This document shows positions 1 through 10,547 of a stretch of DNA of 28,221 bases, piece by piece. How positions within the stretch are numbered: position 1 is the first letter of the stretch; every line of letters starts with the position of its first letter. Both the position numbers and the translations under genes were made by a program. The stretch comes from Ophiothrix spiculata. Lineage: Eukaryota; Echinodermata; Ophiuroidea; Amphilepidida; Ophiotrichidae. The stretch lies in the NCBI GenBank assembly GCA_000969725.1, contig JXSR01S003074.1, one strand, 5' to 3'. The notes below the pieces were generated by a model that saw nothing but the letters and a program-made list of their open reading frames with translations, searched no databases and was not told the DNA's origin.

Positions 1-270
1 AAAATGCCAAAAATCCCACCGCTGCCACTAAAATGGCAATTTTTGGCCTATTTTTGGCAATTTTTTCAAAAAATAAGATATAAATCAAAAATTTGAGAAA
101 TTTTTGGGGCAAAAAATATGGTTTTTGGCATTTTTTGCTAAAATTGGCATTTTTGGTCAAAAATGGATGTCATCATCATGTTCAGGGAAAAAATCTGCTT
201 ATAAAAATTGACATATTTGGTCAAAACCTGATATCATCATCATGTTCAGGGTAAAAATCTGCTTTTAAAA
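1..270. repeat. AT-rich low-complexity sequence ending in a 64-bp tandem duplication
   Basis: The first 140 bases are variations on ATTTTTGGCA. They lead into two adjacent 64-bp copies at 143-206 and 207-270 that share CATCATCATGTTCAGGG and AAATCTGCTT with a handful of substitutions. It is not coding. Confidence 0.75.
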
Positions 271-1510
271 ATGTATACTTTTATATTGTATATGAGTTAG
301 AGTACAAAAACATTTCATGCTAGTTGAAGGTCTACCCCAGCCTTAATTTCAAGTTCATACAGAGAGTTACAATTATGCAGTTTTCAAATGGAAGTATTAT
401 GGGGTTTTAGAGTCCTTTTCAAAGGATGTTGAGCTTGTGCAGTGTTTCTAGTTTATTTCTGGAGCTATTCATAACATTCAGCTACACATTTGACAGAAAA
501 TCATTTGTTGATAGAACTACACAACATACAATGTTATGGATCAGTTCCAAAATTCTAAATAAAGTATGTGTGTCAGACAAACAATAAACAAATGGGTCCT
601 ATGTTTTCTGTTGCAGGTCAACAACGAAATGTATTTCCTTATTTTATTGAAACCTTACTCCAAAAGAAGATTTCAAGTGTTCTTTTTCAGACTTTTCCCA
701 ATGCAATTGTAAAATAGGCAATTTGATTTTTTTTTAAATATCAAAATAAAGAAGGAAATACTGTAGGCCTACAACCTTTCAAGGAGATAAGCCTATAGAT
801 ATAGACCCCTTTTCCTCGGGCCGCAATGAAAAATGCACATTGAAAAGAGAAACAAATTGCATAAAACTATCCACATCCACCCGTATCTTGTTTTTGCTCA
901 TGGAGCTGAGTTATTATACCTCCATTATGTTTGGAGATTGGCCCCGATATCCAGGCACACTGCATAAAATCTTCAATTGATGCATATACAGGGAGTGAAT
1001 TTTGTTTCACATGCAAAACTTGTCTGCATTTCAAGCAGCATATATTTTGACAATCTACACCAATTTTCCTGCTCATTTTTCATTTTGAAGACTCTCAAAG
1101 TGTGGCACACGGACCCTTAAAATCCCGTGTAAAATGCCACAGGTACAATAACTCACCCTCCTAGCATGAGCGACAATCCAAGATGGCTGCCATCTCATAG
1201 GATTTACATGGCAGTCAAATTAAAATAAATAGAGCACCACTTCTCCTTTACAATTTCTTTGGATGCAACTATTTTGACAAAATAGAATTTGAACATGACA
1301 TCATCAGTGTTCCCGCAAAGATTTTTGTTCCTGCACCAACCCGCGCAATTTTGACAAAGTTTAAAGTAATACTATAAAGTGTTGAAAATGAAGCGCCCCC
1401 TGTCACCCACGACATTCATAATTTTAGCTTACTGGGTTTGTTTTGGGTAGAAAGTAATACCCTCCAAATGATTTTGCTCAATTATTGCTTACTTTTTCTT
1501 TTATGTCCCT
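271..1510. other. No gene recognised
   Basis: This stretch is AT-rich and stop-dense on both strands, with no domain-like translation. The only note is AAGATGGCTGCCAT near 1180-1193, which matches the YY1-like AAGATGGCGGC core with one change. A single match of this kind is weak evidence of function. Confidence 0.5.
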
Positions 1511-1559
1511 TTGTTGAATTAAATTCGGGATTGTTGAATTAAATTCGGGATCCCGAATT
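1511..1559. repeat. 20-bp tandem duplication ending in an 18-bp perfect palindrome
   Basis: TTGTTGAATTAAATTCGGGA occurs twice in tandem at 1511-1530 and 1531-1550. The second copy continues into its own inverted complement, forming the palindrome AATTCGGGATCCCGAATT at 1542-1559. Confidence 0.9.
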
Positions 1560-1855
1560 CCACATGTATTAGTTTATATAGGAAAGCATGGATTTTTCAA
1601 TGGCAAAAACATTTCTTTGATAAAATACACTTAAAAACACTTTCATATAGGCACATTCCTTCATTTTATGCTGTTTTTACTATAAACCAGTTTTAATCAA
1701 AATCATATAGTATTGCTTTAAGAGCAGGTTTGAAAATTGACCAAATAAAGGAAGAAAAAGAATTTTTTTTAACATTTTCAGAAACCTGTTCCCCAATTTT
1801 TCTGGCTCTTGCGCCAACGACGCGTCATACTGCCTTAGCAGGAACACAGGCCGGA

Positions 1856-1948
1856 ACCCCGCACTGGACATCATACGTTCTCCCAATTCTCTGATAAGAC
1901 GGGACCCCGCACTGGACATCATACTTTCTCCCAATTCTCTGATAAGAC
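1856..1948. repeat. Two tandem copies of a 48-bp unit
   Basis: ACCCCGCACTGGACATCATA begins copies at 1856 and 1904, and each ends in CTCTGATAAGAC. The copies differ at very few positions, so the duplication is recent. A minus-strand reading frame crosses both copies (LIRELGE twice), but nothing else suggests protein. Confidence 0.85.
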
Positions 1949-2222
1949 ATTGTGTTATAAAAAGGGAAAGGTTTTGAAGAAGTATACAAGTTACTTTGAA
2001 GTTTCTATACAATTTATGATTTGTGGTTTTGTTATATTGCTATATGATGAGATTATTTCTGATGGCCTCAAAAAGTCTAAATTCCTGGATTAGCTTCAAG
2101 ATTAGGGTGCAAGATTAGGCATTACTCAGATTTACTAATTGCATTCCTTTATTTCAGAACGATGCACATGAATTAGTTTATGACCAGACCAGACATTCCA
2201 TAATAAATAATTTCATTTTTAA

Positions 2223-2450
2223 AGGAGCATGGTCCATTTTCCAAATAATTAATTTATTGTAAAAGACTACCATCACTTTATTTCTGTATAATTGGTCCAT
2301 ACTCCAACTATTTTGATTTTATGAGCATTTTTCTGCGCAATGTCACTGATGCCTAATACTAAGTGTGAAAATTTAATTATTTTAATTCAGTTATCATACT
2401 AAAACACATTTTCACTCATATCTCCAAAAGAAAACATCTTTCAGTCATGA
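2223..2450. mobile_element. Left part of a TTAA-flanked element (truncated copy)
   Basis: TTAA at 2219-2222 precedes AGGAGCATGGTCC. Shared blocks with the fuller copy at 19636-19970 include TTTTGATTTTATGAGCA and ACACATTTTCACT. The right terminus is missing, replaced by the repeat that starts near 2466. Confidence 0.6.
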
Positions 2451-2465
2451 AATCTTGGGGCACTC

Positions 2466-3035
2466 AAATTTGGTTTGGGTAAGTTTGATTAATAGAACCA
2501 ATGTTTGTTTGTTTTTCAGGGTGACACAAACCAACATGAGGGATATAACTGACTATCAAGTCAAGAGATCAAGAAAGCCACTTTACTACCTACCCCCTTA
2601 TTTCTGGGAGGGGCGATCAGTCTGCTATACGTTAAGTTGGCTATGTAGAACTCGGTCTTTCTATACGCCGGGACAGTTGTGACGTCATTATTTATGCACA
2701 ATGGCTTACACATGCGTTTTGGACCCAAACAAACGGTGAGGCCATTTTTGCCATTTTATACCATAACTTTCGTCTAAAACAAAAATAAGGGAAAACATGC
2801 CGGCCTATTATGCTGAAGGTTGTGATTACAAGCAAGGACGGGACCCCTGCCGTTATTTTTGTCTTCCAACCGAGAAAAATCAGTCTGAATTGTATGTTTA
2901 CATGTGCCTATTGTGTTAATATGTATGATTAGTGGACACGATCATTTATTATGACGTCACAACTGTCCCAGCGTATTAAGTGGTATTTATATTGTGGATA
3001 GTTTCACAGAAAAATTCAAGGTCCTATAGGATCGG
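2466..3035. repeat. Interspersed repeat, split by a younger MITE
   Basis: Blocks 2480-2660 and 2976-3035 are collinear with the reverse complement of 22345-22620. Shared strings include GATTAATAGAACC, AGAAAGCCACTTTACTACCT, ATCAGTCTGCTAT and ATCGGACTA. The other copy is continuous where this one is interrupted by the 308-bp element at 2666-2973. No coding capacity is evident. Confidence 0.75.
2666..2973. mobile_element. TA-flanked MITE with CRE-bearing termini (Tc1/mariner type)
   Basis: The left end CGCCGGGACAGTTGTGACGT and the right end, in reverse complement CGCTGGGACAGTTGTGACGT, form terminal inverted repeats of about 27 bp with one early mismatch. TA lies on both sides (2664-2665 and 2974-2975), as for Tc1/mariner insertions. 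Each terminus carries a full cAMP-response element TGACGTCA (2680-2687 and 2952-2959). The interior has no transposase frame, so it is non-autonomous. The uninterrupted relative of the host repeat at about 22455 supports the boundaries. Confidence 0.82.
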
Positions 3036-3262
3036 ACTAGTTTGGGTAGGGGCGTGCCTCTGCAAAATTGAAAAGCCCCCATCCACATACCATATTTTGA
3101 GTCATATTTATTCAAAAATCTATCGATGCTCTGGACTGAATTTATGATATGGTTTGGGTATGTCTTATATCAATGCTCTGGTCAAAGTTACCTGATTCCT
3201 GAGGCCTGATTTTGCGGCATATCCCCGCAATCAGTTCTGTACTAAGTACCCCTCCCGGGATG
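3036..3262 (-). mobile_element. Short CCCGGG-ended element, minus orientation
   Basis: Read on the minus strand it begins CCCGGGAGGGGTACTTAGTA, then continues with GGGGATATGCCGCAAA. This parallels the start of the element at 7664-8043 (GTACTAAGTA, GGGGATGTGCCGCAAA). The far end shares GTAGGGG and a purine-rich context with the other end of that element. It is a shorter, diverged copy. Confidence 0.6.
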
Positions 3263-4277
3263 TACAGAGGCTGTGAGGATCTGCAACCACAAATCAGAAT
3301 TTTGTAGTACAAATAAGTGGCTGTGCATGGACAAAATCATCTTCCTGATAACATATTCTTAAATAAAAAATGGTCTATCATATTGCGCGGAACTCAGAAA
3401 AACATCTGAAAACGCATCTAGAAACACTTTATGTCAGTATCAAAACAAAACTATCAAGCCCACTTAAAGTCATGCCTGCTTGAATATGAACTATGCGTCA
3501 ATGTATTTGCGTGTCAGCGGTGTGAAAAATCAACGTTCTCCTGCCAAGTAATGGGTAAATGAAGTATCTACAAATATAGTACAAATTTGTGTACTATAAA
3601 TATACTTAAATTGTACTTAAATGATATTCCAAATGTGCACCTTAGGAATGTTGTACTATTTTTGTACTCGATTTTGTCCAGGGTAATGATCTCTGCAGCC
3701 TCTTCCATGCAGTTTCTTGCTCTAAACAAATATTCGCAAACAATTGATCGTAAGTCAAGAGTTGGTTATACCAATTTGGTTGAGATTGATGTAACATAAA
3801 ATGCTTTCTGTCTATGCAATGAAATTTTATTCAAGAGAGTAAAATCTACTGCAAAACATTTGGTACCATTAGACGGGCAATTTATACCCGGTCACATATT
3901 CTTGCAGCGAAATTACAATGTTTTTACGGGTCATACCTAGTAGAAATTCAGGAGACATCGATTGGTGACTGGACGGTGTACGTGTAGAGACCGGACGGTG
4001 TCCATGAGCCATAGAGATGCCTGAAGCATGCCGCAAGAATTTAACTCATAGCTGAAACAACATTGTCTTCAGTTATGATCCAATAACAACTGGCTGCCGA
4101 CCGGTGACCGACTGGGCAACGCAAGCGTTCGCCTATATCATACCGATGTTTCAGCGTTGCTGCTTCCTTCCAATTTCCAGACACCAGTCGGCGACCGGTG
4201 GTTATGTGACCACTGTAGCATCAATCCTCTTTCAAATGCAATAACTGTCAAGTCAGTTGCGTACAACATCATTTATG
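3263..4277. other. No gene recognised; one inverted repeat
   Basis: No convincing coding region was seen. ACCGGTGACCGACTGG near 4100 pairs imperfectly with CCAGTCGGCGACCGGT near 4184, giving a possible stem around an 70-bp loop. CGGACGGTG-type words recur around 3970-4000. Confidence 0.45.
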
Positions 4278-4285
4278 GTTCAAAT

Positions 4286-4676
4286 CAGTGGCGTGCCCAG
4301 GATTTTTTGAGTGGGGGGGCACAACCATCAGTTTCCCCCGAATGACCAATAGCGGCAGAAGTGTAAAATGTGATATTTTTAGATTTTTCGCGCGCAAAAA
4401 ATTAACGCAAAACCCGACAAATTTTGACTGAATATTGACAGAATAACAGAAATTTCGCGCAAAGCCCGCAAAATTTTTGCTTTTTCATACTTAAATTATC
4501 AAAAACAAAGGGAAATTCAAGGTATTTTCTTCTCTTTCCCTTTGATTTTTTTCTCTCCTCCCCTTTCTTTTCTATCTTTTTTGTGTCAAGATGCCCGAAT
4601 GGGCTGTTTCCCCCGACTGACTCATCAAACTGGGGGGGCACGTGCCCCCCCGGCCCCCCCTTTGGGCACGCCACTG
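4286..4676. mobile_element. hAT-type MITE with perfect 8-bp target duplication
   Basis: The termini CAGTGGCGTGCCCA and its exact complement TGGGCACGCCACTG bound a 391-bp segment. GTTCAAAT is present directly outside both ends (4278-4285 and 4677-4684), a perfect 8-bp target-site duplication as made by hAT transposases. Poly-G/poly-C tracts lie just inside each end (GGGGGGGCAC). The open frames inside are low complexity and are not transposase. Confidence 0.92.
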
Positions 4677-4889
4677 GTTCAAATCATGAACAGAGTGTAA
4701 CGGGGAGGTAGTGGTTGAAGCGTACGGAGGTGGTGGATATTTACAAAAGAGCTTTTACATTTACATCAGAACTATACTATGGTTGATAGTAAAGTTGATC
4801 ATTAGTAAATAAACCAGTAATATCTTAATCTTTTTGCAAAAGATGTGGCGAATGCATAACATAAATTATATACCTCATATATAGATTCC

Positions 4890-5175
4890 TGTCCTCTGAT
4901 TGGTTAAAAGTGAGGGCATGGATTTAACTAGGCCCTATAAATTTACTATGCCCGGGGCATAGCATTCACTATGCCCGCTCAATGTATTTATTTGGTATAT
5001 AAAACAAATATTGACTGCTTTTTGTTCGGGTTATGGTTAAAATTATTTCCCCTCGGTGATCTCAAAACCATGAATATGCCCTCAGTTTCGCTTCGGGCAT
5101 ATTCGTGGTTTTGAGATCACCTCGGGAAAATAATTTAAACCGTGCCCCTCAAAGCAGTCAATATTTGTATACTAT
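4890..5175. mobile_element. Foldback (snap-back) repeat with arms of about 75 bp
   Basis: Left arm 5005-5081 (CAAATATTGACTGCTTT ... ATGAATATGCCC) is complementary, with scattered differences, to right arm 5095-5168 (GGGCATATTCGTGGTTTTGA ... AGTCAATATTTG). The loop is only about 13 bases (TCAGTTTCGCTTC). An outer segment contains TGCCCGGGGCA. It is a non-coding, hairpin-forming element. Confidence 0.82.
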
Positions 5176-5199
5176 ATAATGGAGTCTGAATATGAAGAT

Positions 5200-5735
5200 T
5201 GGGACCATGCTTATGGCTGTATAAAAAGCACGAGTCTAATGTAAGCACTGGGGTTTAGCACGATTTTTAATGGCAAAAAGCGCAGCTGGTTTTTTAAAAA
5301 GCACGGAAATATGTGAAAAATCTGGTCAATCCCCTGGTAAATCTGTTGGCTGTTATTCAACCAGGAATACAAATTTCTAAGCAAACATGGATTAGATTAT
5401 TACTACTTTTCATGCAATCTATTTTAGTTGATAATGAGTGAAATGACCAAAATCTAGGGGTTCCGAGTCTAAAATAATTACAGAGAAGTTACTTGAATGC
5501 ATTTAAACACAAATTTAACTTGAATAACGATACAACACAGGTTTTATCTGTTTTAGCCTACGTTCATATAATAATGAATTTATCATCAGTTCTGGACAGT
5601 AAATTGGCATTGAAAAAGAGTGTTTTGGGAAAAATCATGAAAATTCTCAATGAATCTTAAAAAGCGCGATGGACCATAAAAAGTGATTTTGGTGCTTTGG
5701 CGCGATCACGCTAGAGCCCGATGCTTAGTCTACAG
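5200..5735. repeat. Possible degraded element with weak inverted ends
   Basis: TAAGCACTGGGGTTTAGCAC near 5241 and the complement of the segment near 5705-5730 (TAAGCATCGGGCTCTAGCGT) agree at about two thirds of positions. Inside, AAAAAGCGC/AAAAAGCAC words recur near both ends. An old transposon is plausible but the ends are not proven. Confidence 0.35.
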
Positions 5736-6003
5736 GTATGAACAAAATTGGATAACACATGACACTTTGACAGTGAACATAAAACTGGCATAACATTTAC
5801 TTTTATTTAAACCAAAGCCTCTAGTAATAATAATATAAAATATTATCACCAACTTTCTGTATGACTTACCAAATTGAGCATAAATATTTGGAAACAAAAT
5901 ATACCAATGTTTGCATTATATTTATGCTACACTTGGTATTTAAGTGCATATTACTACTGAATAAATAGAATTCAAGTGCATTTTGTTTTCCTCAATACTG
6001 TAA

Positions 6004-6395
6004 GGCCGGGGTCAGACGAACGACGAGGTCGCATTTACTACAATAAATTTTGCTCTCATAATACGTCTGACCCGTATTTATTACAATAGGGTCGTCGTCG
6101 CATTAAAAAAAATGAACGACGAAAATTTCCGTCGTTGAGATGGATTTATTGTAATAAAGTTGAAAGTAATGCGGTAAAAACCCTGTGTGACCCCACCTCG
6201 TAATTAATTACGACATTGCATTACTATAGCTTGTATGCTGAAAGTGATGTGCTAATCCCATCTCGTAATTAATTACGACATTGTATTTATAGTAGTAAAT
6301 GCGAGGTTGTAGTACGTGTGACCGCATGTCGTAATTAATTACGACAATATATTTATTGTAATAAATGCAACGTCGTCGTTCGTCTGACCCTGGCC
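6004..6395. mobile_element. PIF/Harbinger-type MITE with three internal palindromes
   Basis: The left terminus GGCCGGGGTCAGACGAACGA pairs with the right terminus (complement GGCCAGGGTCAGACGAACGA). The match continues with interruptions for about 45 bp. TAA flanks both sides (6001-6003, 6396-6398), the 3-bp duplication typical of PIF/Harbinger. The 16-bp palindrome TCGTAATTAATTACGA occurs at 6198, 6263 and 6329, a period of 65-66 bp, so the right half contains a small tandem array. The element is 392 bp and non-coding. Confidence 0.88.
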
Positions 6396-6569
6396 TAAAC
6401 TTCAACTATTACCTCAGAGACTGCTACATGTTGATTTTTATGCATGATTATCATTTACACCTGTTTTAAATACACTAAAATGTTTCCTTAATGTTTGTTG
6501 TATATTTGAATCGCAAAGTGGGGAGAGTTTTCGGCCAACAAATCAGTATCAGCAAAATGTAGGGAACAT

Positions 6570-6790
6570 ATCTCTCACGGGGGTGGGGTGGCGGGTAGGG
6601 AGGGGTCCCGCTGACCACATTCCTTGATACGCATGCTCATCAGAAAAAAACTCAAAAAAGGATCAGATTTTGGCCCATTAGAGTCAACGATGTCTTTTGA
6701 AAAAGGTGTGCCTTTTCAGGATAACCTTCGACATTTTATAATATCTGCAATGTTTAGTGTTACTTTTTCGCCAGCTATTCTAAAATTCCA
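6570..6790. repeat. Dispersed repeat segment
   Basis: The order of words here (GCTCATCA, AGGATCAGATTTTGGCCCA, GTCAACGATGTCTTTTGAAA) parallels 19160-19260 (GCTCGTCA, AGGGTCTGATTTTGACCCA, GTCATCTACGTTTTTTGAAA). It is a diverged copy of the same family, cut on the right by the element at 6808. Confidence 0.6.
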
Positions 6791-6807
6791 AGAAATTCTC
6801 TCACCCC

Positions 6808-7329
6808 CCCGGGGGGGTAACTGGGTATTTTGGCCGGGTAACCACCCGCGTTACCAAAAAGGTGAGACCTGGACAGGTCTCGAGACTTGCAATATAGGGT
6901 ATCAAAATCAACCTGGCAGTCTACAAGTCTCACATAGGGTATCAAATTTGGCTTTCAAGTCTCTGATAGGGTATCAAACTAAGAAAGAATGGTTGAATTA
7001 ATGACAATGGTGTCTTAAATAGCTTTGCATTGCCAATGCAAGTGCTTTAAATTCCTAAAAACACTTCTTAACAGTGTTAAAATGGTGAACACTTACATTT
7101 TACCTATGATTTCTTGTAATAATTTGAGTTCAGTCTCGGATAGGGTATTCATTTGAACAGGTATGGTCTCGGATAGGGTATCCAGTCATACAGATATGGT
7201 AGATTTATGGTCTCAGATAGGGTATCATTTCACCCATTTTTGCCCATTTTTGGTCTCACATAGGGTCACTTTCGGAACCTGCGGAACTCGGGTGGTTACC
7301 CGAACACCAATATCAGTTACCCCCCCGGG
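6808..7329. mobile_element. CCCGGGGGGG-ended element with 8-bp duplication and internal TAGGGTATC repeats
   Basis: The start CCCGGGGGGGTAACTG is exactly complementary to the end CAGTTACCCCCCCGGG, and imperfect pairing continues through GGGTAACCACCCG. CTCACCCC stands on both sides (6800-6807, 7330-7337), an 8-bp target duplication. The interior repeats TCTC-N-GATAGGGTATC-like words about nine times at irregular spacing (6892, 6935, 6970, 7138, 7173, 7216 and others). No transposase is present. The 8-bp duplication suggests mobilisation by a hAT-like enzyme. Confidence 0.82.
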
Positions 7330-7663
7330 CTCACCCCACATCCTACAAGATATTTGTTTACTACATCCAATTCTTCAATAAGCCTTATTTTTTCATTTTA
7401 CAACTGCCCGAAATTGTTCCTATAACAAGCATTCAAACAGGAATATTATTTGTATCAGCCAACAGCCTGACTTTTATGTTCGGTGTATAGATGATTGATG
7501 CCACATTTGATGAAATTTGCTATCAAATTCACAAAACTCTAGGCATCATTCACTTCTCTCATGTAAATATATAGAAGCAAAATGACCCATCAATCAAGAG
7601 TTTAGAGATTCATTGATGTCTTCTGAGGTAAAAAAACACACATTACAAATTGTAACTATCCCT

Positions 7664-8043
7664 CCCGGGGGGGGGGGGGGGTACTAAGTACAAAAGTGAT
7701 TATGGGGATGTGCCGCAAACTGGCTGACTGGTATGACAATGGGTCCTTTTTCTTTGCAAAATGTGGTATTTTGATGGGTGTTTTTTTCAAAATGTTCTAA
7801 AATTTGCACCAAAATGGCACAAATTTTTGATTTTTTTTTGAATTTCAAACAGGAATCAGGAAATTCACGCCAAATTGCAAAAAATTTTCAATTTTTGTAT
7901 AAACTAGACTCGAAATGTTGGGAATTTGGTATATGGATGGGTCCCTTTTTCTTAAAAATTGTTATATACATGGATGGTACTTCAAATTTCCCAGCAGCAC
8001 ACCCCTACCAAAACCAAACTTGAGTACCCCCCCTCCCCCCGGG
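7664..8043. mobile_element. Second CCCGGGGG-ended element
   Basis: It starts CCCGGG plus a long G run and GTACTAAGTA, and ends with TTGAGTACCCCCCC ... CCCCGGG, so the termini are inverted repeats. Flanks CTATCCCT and CTACCCTT agree at six of eight positions, possibly a decayed target duplication. The interior has the recurring GATGGGTCCCTTTTTCTT motif twice (near 7738 and 7936). Open frames through it are not protein-like. Confidence 0.7.
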
Positions 8044-8150
8044 CTACCCTTGCGGGCAGACAGGCACATCAGGTTTCTGACACGTGTGCAAAAAGCCGGT
8101 ACCGGTAAACCAGCTCATCAGGTATACGGTACGTGTACATGTGTCCCTTT

Positions 8151-8213
8151 GAACCCTACGAGGCGGTATAGGCCTACATCATGTGTGCCGTATACTGGCT
8201 CGTAGGGTTTTGG
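8151..8213. repeat. Short inverted repeat with telomere-like AACCCTA words
   Basis: AACCCTACGAGGCGGTATA pairs with TATACTGGCTCGTAGGGTTT across about 23 bases, giving a possible hairpin. Its origin is not recognised. Confidence 0.6.
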
Positions 8214-8339
8214 TTTAACCCTAAAGCTCCCAAAGGTTACAAAAAGCTACAAGAGCAAATCACCAAAATCGCCTTAGTCCGAATACGTCATAGACGGGGG
8301 TCCTAAATGGGGACAAAATCGCTGCCTAGGCAACGCCCC

Positions 8340-8480
8340 TCGGGTGGCTTGGTATAGGTAGACACGGAATTGGGATGCGAGAGGTCCCTGGTTCGAGCCC
8401 TGCTGGAAACCACCAATTTTTGACACCCTTATTTCCGAGGAGGGGTAGGTAGGAGGTTAGGGTTTAATAGCAATGGAAAT
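8340..8480 (+). repeat. Possible tRNA-derived SINE fragment
   Basis: GGTTCGAGCCC at 8390-8400 is a good Pol III B box. A weak A-box-like TGGCTTGGTA lies 45 bases upstream, at tRNA spacing. The acceptor stem does not pair clearly. The tail downstream (GGGGTAGGTAGGAGGTTAG) is not recognised. Confidence 0.4.
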
Positions 8481-8503
8481 TTTGAACATATGCACTACAA
8501 GTG

Positions 8504-8612
8504 ATATCAAAATTGTCAACTCAACTGGTGCCTATACAATTATAACACCTGAATCTTATCCATTCCAGCTCATTTAACATTCCATGATAAATAATCTTCT
8601 CAACACTTCAAA
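8504..8612 (+). repeat. Interspersed repeat, copy 1
   Basis: ACAATTATAACACCTGAATC and CAGCTCATTTAACATTCCAT are shared in the same order with 11468-11583. The copy at 11.5 kb has about 25 extra bases after ATTCCATGAT. The family is unrecognised. Confidence 0.75.
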
Positions 8613-8666
8613 ATTCATGTCCCTTGCTTAAATTTGCCTGAAAATAAAAGCTTTTTCACTAAAATC

Positions 8667-8985
8667 CAGGGGAGTGCACTAACCTAGAAAGATGGTAGAT
8701 GATATGTGGCCTTAAAGACCCCTTTTCACACCTTGCCTGTCACCCCTAGATCCTCATTCTGGGCACAATTTTTAGATTACAAGTCCTTTTTTGAAAATCC
8801 TCTGGTTCAAAATATTTAAGTTAATTTCAAAGCCTATTTATTTGCAATATTATGGAAATTTTTACTTGCACAGCTCAAATTGATCCCAAAAATTAGTTCT
8901 CAGTGGAGGGGTCTCTTTTTAGTGTCACTTCTGTTCTTCCCAATCAAAACCGAAGATGGGTGCCCTTCCCTGGTCTAAAATGAAT
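8667..8985 (+). repeat. Diverged copy of a CCAGGGG-ended family
   Basis: Words CCAGGGGAGTGCACT, GGCCTTAAAGACCCC, CACCCCTAGATCC and AAAAATTAGTTCTCA recur in the same order at 26279-26990. The end GGTGCCCTTCCCTGG could be the opposite terminus. It does not code. Confidence 0.55.
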
Positions 8986-9181
8986 GCCAATTATGAAATG
9001 CAAAACCTTGGATTGTACTGATCTCCTAAGAGCTTAGCATTTTGTCATGTTCAATGAGAAAAAATAATTAAGGAAACTGCATATCTCTTTAACATAAAGG
9101 GACTGGCCTAGATTCTTCCCGTTACATTTCTACCTACATATTTTTTACATGAATCAATAGAACATGTTTCTAGTAATATAA

Positions 9182-10115
9182 GGCCAAAAAAAAAAAGAAC
9201 TCTGTCTCAGCTTACTTAAGGTCAAAACCCTAAGCGCTGTGCGGGGTTTTCATATGAATTTCTCCACTACGAATTTGTCAACTAAATTATGAAGTTTTAT
9301 TGCACACAGAACAAGAGAGACATAATTGATTTTCATTTATAACCTATATTGACATAGTACAACAATAGAAAAAACGAATATGTGCGAGCGTTCACTGGAC
9401 TGGAACCAAGTCATAATACATTAGCACTGGCCACTGACTGCTTGTCATAAACGCTGGACAGGGCAAACTTCTTGTAAAATTGACGGTAGTTTAATTAGCC
9501 CCACCATTATTAACTATACATAATTCGAAAGATAATAACCTATCCAATATGATGGCGCTTGCGCACTAAATCTGACATGAAGTGCAGAAATGTTATGACC
9601 AGCGAAAGATGGACAAATAGAGAAAATCACAACTTTTACACAGACAAATTGGGCTATTTGGTGGATAAAAAAAAGCAAATGACGACAAACTTATACCTAG
9701 TGAATTTTTAAAAAATATACAACAGGGTAGCTTATAAAATAAGCTTTAAAATGGTTTATGCGCATAGAATTTTGGATGAGTAGAACTAAAACGCCAATTA
9801 AAAAACGCCCCAAAATCACTGTTTTTCTGCCGTTTTCAGCTGCTCATTGAGCGTAAAAAGTTGTACATCGAGTGCTATTTCTTAACTTTACACAAGAAAT
9901 TCATATGTTTTTTTTTTGGGGGGGGGGTAGTAAAAAAGGGCTACGCGGATGCAGAAAATTACATTTTATTTAACTTTTTTTCCAGTAGTAGGAAAAAAAG
10001 ATGAAAAAAACTGAAAATCTCTCAAAAACCTAAAAAAACAAAGAAATGCGATAAATTTGGATTTTTAAAAGCTATGCGCGCGGGAAGCTGAGACAGACTA
10101 TTTTTTTCTTTGGCC
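9182..10115. mobile_element. PIF/Harbinger-type non-autonomous element, 934 bp
   Basis: The left end GGCCAAAAAAAAAAAGAACT runs into CTGTCTCAGCTTAC. The right end in reverse complement is GGCCAAAGAAAAAAATAGTC followed by TGTCTCAGCTTCC. TAA flanks both sides (9179-9181, 10116-10118). The interior includes poly-T/poly-G (9908-9927), ATGGCGC-type motifs and no transposase frame. The GGCC-A-run termini resemble those of the element at 20927-21296, though the inner parts of the repeats differ. Confidence 0.85.
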
Positions 10116-10547
10116 TAACCTACCAGTAGTTTTCCCTAAATTTGTGGAATATTGGCAACATTTTTACAACTCAATTTTTTTTTCTCCAGAGAAAATAAAT
10201 GGAGTGTTTCTAGTTTCAAATCTCAGAAATATCTTGTTTTTATGCCAGTGATGGGCAGACAAATTGTTTTTGGTTGCATCGTTCTTCTTGAACTGGTACA
10301 TCCATCTGATCTAAATTATGGTTTAGAAAACACTGGACATAATCACACCCCTGTCACAGAATGATATATCAAAAATTTCTTCTCTCTTAATTTTAGCCAT
10401 TTATGTGTAGATTTTTTTTAAATTCTTTATTTTACAACATTACTAAGCTTTATTAGAGCATTTCCAGAAGTTTTTTCAAATTCTAAGTGGAATCTAGACT
10501 AGTCCACTATAAACACTGTTTTTTTTTCTCCTAAAATCTAAAATTAT

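Noticed and set aside
4402..4674. Minus-strand frame of 90 codons with a basic KKIEKKGEERKK stretch
   Set aside because: It lies entirely inside the non-coding hAT-type MITE, and the composition comes from purine-rich DNA.
6624..7001. Longest plus-strand frame in this part (125 codons)
   Set aside because: It crosses the boundary between two unrelated repeats and the inverted terminus at 6808, with no domain-like pattern.
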